NCBI GenBank assembly: GCA_037576215.1
Contig: JBANDB010000013.1
Coordinates: 2,294,001-2,358,000, forward strand
Reading direction: 5' to 3'
From: Armillaria gallica
Lineage: Eukaryota; Basidiomycota; Agaricomycetes; Agaricales; Physalacriaceae
DNA length: 64,000 bases
The position numbers and the translations under genes are program-made. Positions 1 to 11,213 of this stretch are shown here, in pieces; the stretch's first letter is position 1, and every line of letters begins with the position of its first letter. The notes under the pieces were generated by a model that saw nothing but the letters and a program-made list of their open reading frames with translations, was not told the DNA's origin and did not search any database.

Positions 1-2142
1 CAGGCTCGATGAAGGAACAGCAGCACAGAATGAACGACCAGAACGCTCTGCAACCGCACAGCCATATCTCACCTAGGCAACGGGGGGACGCATCCAGGGG
101 TTTCTCCAATCTCTTCTGCAGTCCAGATAAACGGGGTGTCAATATCTTATGGGGAGAGCTAGGTGTACAGCCGACGAGTTGAAGAATTTCTGGAATGAGA
201 GGTGTGTATGCTCGTCGAGACATGCAACCTTCGCTGACTTTCTCTCAGGTCCGCTGTCAAGGAAGAGTCTCTTTTGCTCATTCGTACTGCAGGCTCGCTA
301 CTGTGCGGGCCGTCAAGTCCGGGGCCCATGCACCCTTTGACGTGTCACAGTGACATGGGATCACGCTGGCAAGATGAACACGGACCACCAACATTGCGAG
401 AGGTAAGGAAGTTTTCCGGTGTTATTTCCTTGCAGTTAACTCATTTTCGTGAATAGGGCATTTCTTCCAGACCTTGCAGCAATATAGAGTGACAGTTTTG
501 ACAGTAACTCTGTTCGTTTCGGACATGCTCCAACCTGGGCTCGGTGAGCTCTCTCGTAAGAAGTGGAGCAAGCTTGTGGAACAAGGAAAACCAATGAAAG
601 TAGTTTTAGAGGTGCGTGCAACCGCGTGTTGGTCATTGACGTTGATTCCTTACCTATCTAATTCCAGTGGTGAATCACATCTCGTTCTCTCCCATCCCTG
701 CTGCTGCTACCATCCCGTTCAACATGGGTATGTATCCTGGCTCTCGTTCGTGCCATGGAGGATTAATGCCTAGGTTAGGACTTAGCTTGAATACGGAGGG
801 CATCGACGGCTAGTGGATCACGAAGCTATGGCCGATTTTCGATGTACGAGTCACCGAGAAGCGAACTCGATTCATGCAAGGGATACTTGCGGGCATGCGT
901 GGACGGTGAGAGGAAGGACAGCGCGGATTGGCAGGGAAGGGATGACAACTCGGATGCGGATTGGCACATCCGTGGAGGTGGTTTGCGGATGCTTGGATGG
1001 GACGTCGAGCAATCTTGCAGCCAGACAGAAGAGGCTAGAACAGTAGGGATGTACCTATGCGGGAGCGTAGACATCACTCTGAATGTGATACATGCATGCA
1101 GTGACTTGCGATATGAAAGTTTAATGACGAGAAGATATGGCAAAGTACAGCAGCATCCATGGAATCACCGTCACTCGTGGTACTGTCCCAGTCTCGTTGA
1201 TGGATTCGTTGGTTCTGGCACGCTTGTCACGTTGCCAGCGTGAACCTGTACTATGACCATCTGGAAGGTACTAGTGCGCATGCTGTGTGTTTCCTTCCTC
1301 TGATGACTTTTATGTGGAACAGTGTTTCGTTTCATCTCTTCAAGACTCAATACCAGTATGGAGGCATGCATCACCTCAACATTATCTGATTGCATACCGA
1401 CATCGATCTTTAGTCTTCTACGTTTCTGGACCAGCAAGCGACGATAATGAATGAGGCATAAAGCTGAAACGTTTGAAATGGTATGTTTGGTGCAGTCCTT
1501 TCTTTCCTCTTCCATCGAATAACTGGCATTGTGTCCTGTAGGCTTCCGCTGTCCTTTAAGTTGGTATATCCGGCCACCATAGCGTCTAGGAGTGGACCCC
1601 TGAGACTACAGATTTAGCTCGAAGGTGTAGACTGCAGGGCAGCGATGCCAGGATGAGGTGGGCTCGCTTTTTTACCTACCTACTGCGTGAATGCTGACCG
1701 ACTCATTTTGCAGTAGGCCACCTTCCTTTGATCTGTAGCAATGCGAGCACGGCCAATGTTCAAGTGAGGTATGCCCTGACTCTGACAACCTCGACGAATT
1801 AACGACGACCTTGCAGCTCTCTCGAATCAAGCGAGCTGGATAGCGAGGGACGATGGACGAGATGGATGGATGGACTTGTGTGAACGCATTGGTAAGCAGG
1901 TGGTAATGCTGTTACGAGGCGTGTGCTAACATAGCGGGGACAGTACCATAGATTCATGGGAGAGAGGGCATGGATTAGCCAGGAAGGACAAGAGGGTGCC
2001 TCCTAATAATAGAATGTAGCTTGTCGACGTGGGTGTAAGTTTATGAGACAACGTGCGAGTGCCCGTGCCATGCAGTGATCTAACGTTGGGAGGAATTTAA
2101 CGTATTCACAGGCGTGCAACTAATGTCTGTCGTCGCGGACGA
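1..2142. other. Stretch without a recognisable gene
   Basis: I see only short open frames (the longest about 130 codons near 842-1243) with no recognisable domain and no convincing exon chain. No long repeat shared with the rest of the window was noticed. It may be upstream or regulatory DNA of the HET-like gene that becomes readable near 2202, or decayed sequence. I cannot assign any function. Confidence 0.5.
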
Positions 2143-2201
2143 ATGACTGGATCAATTAAACCAGATCTCCACATGTACACCATCTTACCCGCATTGTTTG
2201 C

Positions 2202-3235
2202 ATGTGTTTCAGGAATTTGTGCCTTGCCTTCCGACCCTATCTACGACGACTCGAGCAGCGCTTCTTTGCACTCCCGGAACGATATCTTGAAAGCTTTGAA
2301 AGGGGAAATAGTGAGTACAGTCAATCTATGATCGTTTCGAGTACATGCTTTGACAACGTTACTAGTAGCGCTCTCAAGAATTACAGGAAGTGTGCTTTTG
2401 ATTCGCATCAAATCAATCTGGAAACGCTTGCGCCGACTCTACAGAGACCAATGGATTCACCTCTGAGCATAGCCTCTGTTTCAGATGGGAATATCAACTT
2501 GATTGTGCCTTCAGAGACGGTAGAGAAGACCTGGACCGGGAGTGATTTTTCAGAAGACGGGGAACCTGCGTTGGAGGCGACAGCTGATTCATCAGGCACC
2601 GTGCGACCAGAAGTAGTCTCAGCATTGTCAGCGGCGGGTCCTCAGATTGATCCTGCAGATGAAGAGTCAAACAGTGATCCCGATACTGATTCCGACGATA
2701 TCAATGATAAGAAGTCTTTTTGTTATCATTATAGAGAGTCATGGGTATGTCAGTCGGCAGCATGGACAGAAAAGAAAATTAAATGTATTTCCAGGGCATC
2801 ACCCTTCCGAAAGTCACCCTTTCCGCGTTCACTGAGACTGGCCAGGTGGAATCGTCTATCGAGGTTCCAATGCAGCGGTCGTACACTGGTCGAAGTCCCG
2901 TTATATCATCCTCCCTTGCAGATACTCCCTGCGCTACCCTCGGCATTGAGGGGGTCTTAGATCAACTGAACACTATGCTTGGAACATCACACACCCTTGA
3001 CACCTTGTCTCTCTCATCACTTCTGAATGAGTGCATTGAGAAGAATGATGACTTTGGCACAGCTTATGCCCTCCTTCGATCAGTATGGAACAAACATGCT
3101 AATAGCAACATCCAAAACAAACTCAGCAGATGTGAAGAAAAGGACAAGAAGCGGAGAGAAAAGGCACTGGTTGGGAACTGGATTGTTGACCCGGATTTGC
3201 CACCTCGCCGTGTTTGGGACCTGTATAGTGACCGT
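2202..3235 (+). pseudogene. HET-domain-like gene, 5' part, cut by an LTR element
   Basis: Readable exons of a host gene. Exon 2202-2744 ends ...RESW, then a 50 bp intron with GTATGT donor and TTTCCAG acceptor (2745-2794), then exon 2795-3235 ending ...RRVWDLYSDR. The first exon has an acidic, Ser/Asp-rich tail. The second has a charged stretch around 3120-3170. The true start is uncertain: ATG 2202 opens the frame, but earlier exons are possible. The segment with LPPRRVWDLYS precedes the HET core in agaric-type HET proteins as I remember them. At 3235 the frame is interrupted by a Ty3/gypsy LTR and resumes in phase at 15776 (VVPSWV...). HET-domain proteins act in self/non-self recognition in filamentous fungi; whether this one did is inference. 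The identification rests mainly on the downstream pieces at 15776-16255 and 22144-22872. Confidence 0.6.
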
Positions 3236-4122
3236 TGTGCTGCACCACATCTATGTGTGCACCAAATTTTGGCTTTCACCTTGATACAGCGACTAGGTGC
3301 TACGCTACAACTACTTTCACTCGCTGCTCCTCCAGTCGCACTTTCCTACCATTCAAAAACGGAATTCCTGCAGAATCCACCCGGGCTACCACCCATCCAC
3401 TTCGCATCCGCCAAGCAATACATCGTCTGCCTGGCCATATGCTATCCACCACAAAACCGCCTTGTTTCATGGGAATTTGGCTGGCCTAGGCTCCAGGAGC
3501 TGACAGCTATCAACCTGAAGCATGCGCACCAGCGGATGGCAGAAGGATCATCCTTGAAAGATTGGACCAATTGGCTGACAGCAGATAGCCATATATGGCT
3601 ATTCTTGAACCAGACCGGATGAGGAAGGTGTTGCAGAGTGCGCTTGATGACACTGGAGTAGCTCGTGCAGCTGATTTCAGCATGACAGCTCGTGTCAAAT
3701 ACCAGCTTTGAAGGTAAATTCAGGGCTATCGGAGCAGGTAGGTGCGGAAGCGGGGGCTGGATTTGGATCCGCTACTATATAAGCATGCATATAATGTACT
3801 TAGGAGGACAGTTAATCTCACTTGCTCATAGCACACTAAAGGAATAAATTCCGCTACTCTCCTAAGCATATCTAGCCGCCTCTGAGCCTAGCACTGCGAA
3901 GCGGATTGCCAGGAATTCTCCTTTTCTCTCGCTATCTTCACACAACCGCTCTCTGTTCAGCATCCTAAGCGGACGCTTGGACTACTTCTCTCTATCGTAT
4001 CCGCAGACGGAGCGGATTCTATCGGATCCCTCCAGAGTGGGTGGTAACCCTCCTTGCATATACAAAAGATCTTGCAGACGCAGATGCGACTTTCTCTTAC
4101 CAGAGAGTTTGCTAGCCTTACA
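3236..4122 (+). repeat. 5' LTR of the 12.5 kb gypsy element
   Basis: 887 bp direct repeat, TG...CA ends. A TATA box (TATATAAG) near 3776 and the following AT-rich stretch mark a likely promoter. Short open frames inside it are LTR sequence, not genes. A third, strongly C-to-T mutated copy of this LTR occurs split at 29342-29904 and 37581-37899. Confidence 0.85.
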
Positions 4123-4124
4123 AG

Positions 4125-4142
4125 TGGAGCCCACCGCGAGGG
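4125..4142 (+). other. Candidate primer-binding site (gypsy element)
   Basis: Two bases after the 5' LTR a TGG-initial stretch (TGGAGCCCACCGCGAGG) could pair with a tRNA ending in CCA. The matching tRNA was not identified, so this rests on position and the TGG start only. Confidence 0.4.
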
Positions 4143-4188
4143 AGGTTAAACCACAATTGCTGGTAGAAGAAGTACCCTTCATCCCACC

Positions 4189-5775
4189 ATGCGACATCTA
4201 GAAGCGGAAGCGTTACGGACTGTCGCTCGAGCTGCCACAGGCAATAGGATTTCAGACGAGGAAGATCTCTTCGACCTTGTTCCCGACAACGAATCACATC
4301 ACTTCCACTTGGATTCATCCTTCACCTCAGCTTATGAGCAGGAGTTAAGGGCTATCCTTGAATCACCACTATCATCCTTATCACCTTCACCCATAGCCAG
4401 TCCGCTACTGGGACCATCAACCCACCCGAGGTCTAACTCAGACCCACAGGCATATGCATCGGATCTGCCCAATCCAGATTTATTTCGAACCTGGATGGAT
4501 GAGCAAGAAGATCCAAGTCCACCACCCTCACCATCACTTTTCCCAATCGACAAGACCTTTCATTGGTCAAGGAACAGACGTATTCATTTTCATCTCAACA
4601 TGGCAGGACAACAACAAGCACCAGCGCAGAACCAGCAATTACCTATCAGAGGATCTGGAAAAGCGCCAAGCTGGGGCTGGAAAGGACCTGAAGACTCGAT
4701 AACCCTACCCGTCTTCTTTGACGAAGTAAAGCGGACATGCAAAAGCATAGGACAACAGACGGATTGGGAATACATACAAGCCGCTATCCTATATGCAGAC
4801 CCGACAGCTGCTGACCTGTGGCGAAGGCTATCACAAGCCAACCCAGCCAACCAGGCAACAGCAACATGGGATGTGTTCAAGGAGGAATGCTATGGGTTCT
4901 ACCTGAAGTCCAACGAGACCTGCTGATACCCGCCCGCTCATCTAGAAGAAGCGGCTAGGATCCTTAGAGCCTCTCCGATCTCAACACTGGATGAGTTCAG
5001 CCGCTTTGACAGATACATCCAAAATATCGGATTGGATGTCACAGTGGGAACGAGTCTGCTCATGTCGAAACACGAGTATGCGCGAATGTACATCTCCGCC
5101 ATTCATCCCATGCTACGAATGATGATAGACCAACGGTTAGCCGTTCTCTTCCCAAACCAGAACCCAGCGGAACCCTTCCCTGTGGAAGAGGTTAGGAAGG
5201 CAGCCAAGTACGTGCTGGAAAGCTATAGGTCTCCATACATGAACCCTGCACCAGCATTTTCGCCATACGCAGGTGTTGAGCAGCAAGTTCCAGCACCCGC
5301 TCTGCAATATGCTCAGCCACCTGGAGTAGCTCCGCTTCTGCCATACGGGCAACAACAGATGATGATGCCAGGAGGAAGCATATCAGACATGATAGACCAA
5401 CTATCCAAGGCAACTGCAGCAGGTCCGCCTCTCGTGTACTACAACCCTTACGGGTTCCCCTCGTACTCTCCTCAGCTGCAAGCCACAGCTCCGCCAGCTG
5501 TTCAGCAGCAGACCATTGTCCAACCAGCAGAGGCCACCGTGAAAATGGAATCTTCAATGGAAGAACGGCTCCTGGCTGCGATTCAGAAGCTGGTTGACAA
5601 GAGCAGAGCCAACAAGAGGTGCAGATACAATGGTTGCGAGATCGGATACAAGGAATGCATAGCCAAGAAAGCAGACATGGACAAAGGTCTCATCAAGTTC
5701 GACCATATCAAGCGGAAGCTGGTAATGCCAGATGGGTCCGAGCTACCCAAGGGATCTGGATACCTCAGACTGTGA
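4189..5775 (+). pseudogene. gag of the gypsy element, interrupted by TGA
   Basis: Capsid/nucleocapsid precursor region. ATG 4189 opens a frame with an acidic, Pro/Ser-rich N-terminus. An internal ATG at 4600 starts the part resembling Gag of agaric gypsy elements (MAGQQQ..., then a helical capsid-like segment with LPVFFDEVKRTCK and DLWRRLSQANPANQ). The frame is stopped by TGA at 4924-4926 and continues in the same frame (HLEEAARILR...) through a Tyr/Pro/Gln-rich tail to another TGA at 5773-5775. Codon context makes both stops plausible CGA-to-TGA changes. A zinc knuckle was not recognised; Cys residues near 5620-5660 (CRYNGCEIGYKEC) may be a remnant. Calling it gag rests on position after the LTR and order relative to protease and RT. 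Confidence 0.65.
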
Positions 5776-7042
5776 GTAGAGAAGTGGCATGAAGAGCGTA
5801 GAGGCGTGTCTGCTTCGATCAATATGATAGCTACCCAGCACGGGTATGGTATACCAGCAGGTGTTGTGTACCCACAGGGCTTTGGCCCCAAGACAGGCAA
5901 TACCAGCACTTTCGCCACGGTTACACCATTGCAGCTCACGAGTTTGTATGAGAAGCACACTGAGGTGCAAGCCGCCCAGCTGATGGCATGTTTGGAAGAA
6001 CAGCCAGACGAAGAAGAGGAAGAAGAGGACCCAACCATCAAGGTCCTCGAGCAGATCCTCCAGGAACGGGTCAAAGCCAAGAAGGACAGTAGACCGCCAG
6101 GCAAAAGGCCAGGGAAACCTTTCAAGAAAGTGGAGGTAGTAATACCATCCGCTGGGGCCAACCAGCCATCCGCCATGGTACCCGCCTCGACTGAACCACC
6201 TGTCAAGGAACCCGCTCCAGCACCAGATGCATCCACTAAAGCAGGAACACAATCTGCTGATGTGAAGAAGGATCATCAGCGACAGTACAAGCATACCGCT
6301 CCTATCATAAAGTCTGGGACCACAGAAGATCTCTACAACCGTGTGCTAGATTCCAAGGTCGAAGTCTCCATCAAGGAATTATGTGGGGAGAGCCCAGGAA
6401 TCTGCAACAAGCTTAAAGAAGCTTTGACCAACCGGAAAGTACCTGTAGAAGGTGGAAAATCAGGAGTGGCCACTGTCGGACATGACCAGCTGCTCATCAT
6501 GCATCTCCAAACTGGATGCCACACGCATATAGTGGTAGTGGATGAAGCAGGAGGCTTAAGGGCTTTAACGCCAGTTATTGATGGTCTACATGAAGTAGAG
6601 TCAGTACTGGATGAAGGTTCACAAGTTGTAGCAATGTCCGCTGCTGTATGGCACCAGTGCGGAATGCCTCTGGATCCATCTGTCAAGATAGCACTCACAA
6701 GCGTGAATGGAGAGACTGGATGGTCCCTTGGCCTTTGCAGGAACATACCCTTCAACTTCAAAGGGTTAGAAGTGCTTCTTCAAGTACATGTGGTAGAAAC
6801 ACGCTGCATATGATGTCTTACTAGGACAACCATTCTCTATGCTCTGCGAAACCAAGATAGACAACTGGGCTAACGGAGAACAAATCCTCACCATTCGCGA
6901 TCCTAACACTGGGATGGAAACAGTAATTCCTACTCATGAAAGAGGCAAGCCACTCTTCTCTTGGCCACATGGACACACCAGCTCAGACCCACATATTCAT
7001 GAGCCGCGTCTGCCCTATGACCCACATGCAAATTTTCCTTAA
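5776..7042 (+). pseudogene. Gag-Pol linker and aspartic protease of the gypsy element
   Basis: Same frame as the upstream gag after TGA 5773. A Glu-rich run (EEEEEED, about 6010) and a Lys/Pro-rich linker are followed by a retropepsin-like domain. LDEGSQVVAMSAAVW (about 6610-6650) sits at the active-site position, where a D-[ST]-G triad is usual; here it reads DEGS. This is followed by HVVET and, after a 1-nt shift near 6805, AYDVLLGQPFSML, the conserved C-terminal protease block. The frame then runs to a TAA at 7040. The frameshift and the odd active-site residue suggest an inactive enzyme, although DxGS variants are common in agaric gypsy elements as I remember them. Confidence 0.65.
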
Positions 7043-7297
7043 GCGAGGACCTATTTTCCGCTCAAGGTGAATTGGGACTCTCAATATTGGTCGAAAAACT
7101 ACCATCGGATTTCTCTTTATGGACACACTCGCTCACACCTGCTGCAGATGGCTCAACCGCACATATAGATGTAACATCTATACCTGGATATGCCATTTCC
7201 GTCAATGCTATAACAGAAAACCAGGTCAAGCATATGGATGGCCTGGATATATCCCAGCCTTACATTAGAAATGTTAGGGAAATAGCACACAACCAAT

Positions 7298-9235
7298 ATG
7301 ACACTCCTCTATGCACTCTCTCTTCTTTCATGTCTGCCCCTGCAGATTTCTCTCAAACCTGCAAGTGGATCTAATGATTCATCAATTCCTACCTCTCTTC
7401 CATCTTTCTCAATCCTACAGTATGTTGACCAGCCTCACGAACTCTTATTCATGGATCTGTTCAAAGTGGACAGCATACACAGTGGACCTGCTTACTTCCA
7501 ACCGACTGGCATTTTTGAGGTCACATGCCCCAAGCCCAAGAAAAAGAAGTACAAAAAGGTCAATCAGTGTGTCAAACCTGTACCCACAACGCTATCTGAA
7601 GAGTTTTGGATTATCCAAGAGATTACTGGTGACCCGCTAGCAGATATACCTATTCTTTCAACTCATCTGCCGGATTTCCATCCAACTGGATGCTATACTC
7701 AAGAAAACCATGACATTATAGAAGAAAATCACCCTGGGGATTTCCTATGGCCAGATGAGCAAAAGCTCATGCATCACTTCATGATGCTGCAAGAGAGCAG
7801 ATTCACATGGGATGAATCACAGAAGGGGAAATTCAGAGAAGATTTCTTTCCCCTGGTCACCATCCCTGTTATAGAACATATTCCTTGGGTACACAAAAAT
7901 ATTCCTATTTCTCCAGGCCTATACCATGAAGTTATAGAAATTGTCAAAGACAAGATAGCTTCTGGAATATATGAGCCTTCTAGTTCTTCTTATCATTCCA
8001 AATGGTTCACAGTCTTCAAGAAAGACGGACATTCACTTTGGATTGTACACAACTTACAGCTGCTCAACGCTGTTACCATCTGCAACTCAGGGGTGCTTCC
8101 ACTCATAGAACAGTTAGCAGAGACCTTTGACACGTGCGCTTGTTACGGTGTATTTGACCTCTTTGTAGCCTTTGATCAGAGGTTACTCTCAGTAAAGAGT
8201 AGAGACCTCACAACCCTCCAAACACCTCTAGGCACCTTCCGTCTCAGCATGCTACCGATGGGATGGACTAACTCAATGCAAGTCCTACAAGGTGATATAA
8301 CCTACATGCTTGAAGACGAAATACTGGATGTAACTATTCTATTCATCGATGACATGGGTGTGAAGGGACCCATCACCTGCTACGAGACAGTGGACAGCGG
8401 ATATGAAATGATACCCAAAAATTCAGGAATCCGCCGCTTCATATGGGAACATTTCCAGAATCTCAATCAGGTAGTGCAGCGGATGAAGTATGCTGGTTGT
8501 ACTTGGTCAGGGAAGAAGGTGTACCTCTGTGTGCCAGAAGCAATTATCATTGGACACAAGTGCACATATGAAGGCAGAATACCCAAAGATGGAAAAGTTG
8601 ACAAGATTAAGAATTGGAGACCATGTCTAGACCTTACAGACGTTCACTCATTCTTAGGAACTGCTGGAATCCTATGGATATATGTCTGCAACTATAGCCT
8701 GCTGGCGAGGCCTCTAGTAAATCTCATGCACAAGGGTGTTGAGTTTTTCTGGGGACCGGATCAAGAAGCTGCTCAAGAAGCACTGAAGCAAGAAATCATC
8801 AACTCACCCACTCTCCACCCGATCGACTATATGGGATGTGCCCATCATCTAGTGGTCGACACAAGCATGCAAGCTGTTGGATACGCCATTTTTCAAGAGG
8901 ATCCTGCTAATCTGAAATGAAGATACCCTTCCCGCTTTGGTTCTATTCCACTCAACTCTGTCGAATCAAAGTATAGCCAGCCAAAGCTCGAACTCTATGG
9001 CCTATATAGGGCATTAAAGGAGGCTGCTATCTGGGTCATTGGAGTGAAGAACTTTGTGGTGGAGGTAGATGCTACTGCCATTAAGGGAATGATCAATAAT
9101 CCTGACATGAACCCAAGTGCAGTAATCAACCAATGGGTAGCAGGGATTCTTCTGTTTGATTTCAAGCTGGTACACATTCCAGGAGTCAAACACAGTGTAG
9201 ATGGATTGTCAAGGAGGTGTCCACAGCCAGGCAAT
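7298..9235 (+). pseudogene. Reverse transcriptase / RNase H of the gypsy element
   Basis: RNA-dependent DNA polymerase with RNase H. The 540-codon open stretch contains the fingers region (IASGIYEPSSSSYHSKWF, then VFKKDG), the palm segment with YGVFDLFVAFDQ, the LPMGWTNS block and the catalytic FIDDMG (about 8340; family usual Y/F-x-DD). After the polymerase comes DVHSFLGTAGILW and LVVDTSMQAVGYAIFQEDP, the start of RNase H with its first Asp. TGA 8918-8920 interrupts it, and the same frame continues (SKYSQPKLELYGLYRAL, then FVVEVDATAIKGM, then HIPGVKHSVDGLSRR near 9205). Region 7043-7297 between protease and RT is out of phase and was not assigned. Confidence 0.85.
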
Positions 9236-10805
9236 GAACCTGCTCAAGGAGATGATCCTGACTGGGTTGAAAAGATGTATGGTTTTGTGCACATCATCAA
9301 CCCGCTCATAGAAGAGCAAGCATCTGGACATAAAATTCTCTCTCCAATGTGGATTTTGGCAAACTGCCAGATCCACCTGCAAGCAGTGGATCCGATTCCG
9401 ATGGATGCGGATGTGGAGATTCCCCAGAGTGCTAAAGCTAAATCTAATGATGCAAGGGTGCTGCTAGTTCAAGACTACCTTTTGGATTTCCATGTTCCCA
9501 CCTCAATGACTGAAGACCAGAAAAGAACTTTTATTAACTATGCTTCAGGTTTCTTTCTCTTAGATAACAACCTCTGGAAATGCAACAGAAGGGGAGAACA
9601 CAAGCTGGTTGTGCCAGCAGATAGATGATACAGGCTGCTGCAGATCGCACACGACAAGCTCAGACACAAAGGCATCTACTCGGTTAGAACCCACCTCCTG
9701 AAAAGGTACTGGTGGCCTCAGCTGCTTGATGATGTCAAATGGTTCATGAAGACATGCCATATGTGTCAAATCCACCAGACAGACAAGTGGCATATTCCAC
9801 CTGTTGTTGCATATCCCGCTCCTGTTATTTTCCAAGGTCTATATCGACACTTTCCATCTTCCAAAATCCAACGGATTCAAGTACATTGTACATGCCCGCT
9901 GCTCCATGAGCGCATACCCAGAGTTCAAAATGCTGAGGCATGAGAACGCAGAGGGAATCATGTGCTTCACATTTGAGCATATCATCTGCTGATGGGGTAG
10001 CCTCTGAGAAATCGTAATGGATAACGGACCCACCTTCCTAGCCGCTCTGGAAATACTGGCTGCTCAATACGACATCCACCATATCACCATATCTGCCTAT
10101 AACTCACAAGCACAAGGGGTTATTGAACAGAGACACCGTGGGTTTAGAGAATCTCTGTTCAAAGCCTGTGGAGGGGTAGAAAACAAATGGAGTCAAGTAG
10201 CACATGCTGTTATCTGGGCAGAAAGGGTCACTCCGCTGCGAACAATCAGGAAAAGCCCTTATGAGGTTGCAACAGGCATAGAACCAATCCTACCATTGGA
10301 TATAGCAGAAGCATCTTACCTGGTTGAACCACCAACGACAGCAATCTCCACATCGGATCTCATAGCAAGATGAGCGGTTACATTGCAAAAGCGACCCGCT
10401 GACCTGGAGCGGATCCACGCAAAAGTATACAACTTGAGAGTCAAGACCATTCAACGATGGGAAAAGGAACATGCAAACAGGATTATTGACTGGAATTTCC
10501 AGCCTGGCACATTAGTCCTCGTACAGAATACAAGGGTGGAATACGAGCTCAGCCGCAAATTCAAGCCAAGATATCTAGGCCTGCTGGTGTACATCTCAAA
10601 GAACAGAGGTGGTGCCCTCATCCTATGTGATCTAGATGGCATGATGCTGGCAGATCCGATAGCCGCTTTCCGCTGCATTCCTTACTACCCTTGAGACTCG
10701 ATTCCTATACCGGATTTAGCAGATTTCATAGACCAGCCGCTTGCGCAAGTTGAAGCCTTGGAGAAGACAACTGACTCTTATGATGAAGGTGTAGAAGATG
10801 GCTAA
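9236..10805 (+). pseudogene. Integrase of the gypsy element
   Basis: Inserts cDNA into the genome. After TGA 9626-9628 the frame shows an HHCC-type zinc region (HDKLRHKG...CHMCQIHQ, 9640-9790). A 1-nt shift near 9832 leads to the catalytic core: VYIDTFHLPKSNGFKYIV (first Asp), MDNGPTF (second Asp, 10020) and QGVIEQRHRGFRESL (Glu, about 10120-10150). Further TGA codons lie at 9990, 10005, 10371 and 10692, and the frame ends at a TAA, 10803-10805. All five interruptions in this domain are TGA. No chromodomain follows. Confidence 0.8.
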
Positions 10806-11213
10806 GTACATTTCCTTGTTACCCAACGGACACTATTTTACCTACACTTCCAATTTTCTTTCAATTTTTATCAGTTACTTTCAACATGCATTCATGATAC
10901 CTACACGCCTGTGAGTGGGCGGATGAAAATCCGCTCGCCGAGCTGTTTTCTTTACTTTACTTTTTTCTTTGAACTCTCTACAAATCGTGACATGTATTCA
11001 ATGTGTAACCGCCTGTGATGACTTACTGAGGCAATATCACTTCTTCACTGTTCTACATTTCTGCCGGGAGTCAGAAAATTTTGCTGGGGGGGTGTCTGCG
11101 ACTTTCTTATCCCAACTCTCTCTCTACTTCATCAATTCTAACCCTTCAGCTAACTTTAGGTCTTACAAGGGCAACAAAATATGCAACTTTTCAAATTCTG
11201 TATATACAAACAT
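10806..11213 (+). other. Post-pol noncoding stretch with G-tract
   Basis: No gene seen. A run of seven G (11086-11092) directly followed by TGTCTGCGAC looks like a polypurine tract next to an LTR start. However, this element's 3' LTR begins about 3.8 kb further on, and the bases just before that LTR are pyrimidine-rich rather than purine-rich. Confidence 0.4.

Noticed and set aside
3236..4122. Short open frames in the LTR copies as genes
   Set aside because: The same sequence recurs as LTR at 14885-15771 and as a relic at 29342/37581, and the frames are not conserved in the relic.
4189..10805. UGA reassigned to an amino acid in this organism
   Set aside because: Other intact frames end at TGA (copia Pol at 16557, the ORF ending at 54766, the HET-like 3' part near 22870), so TGA serves as a normal terminator. 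C-to-T decay explains the internal ones.
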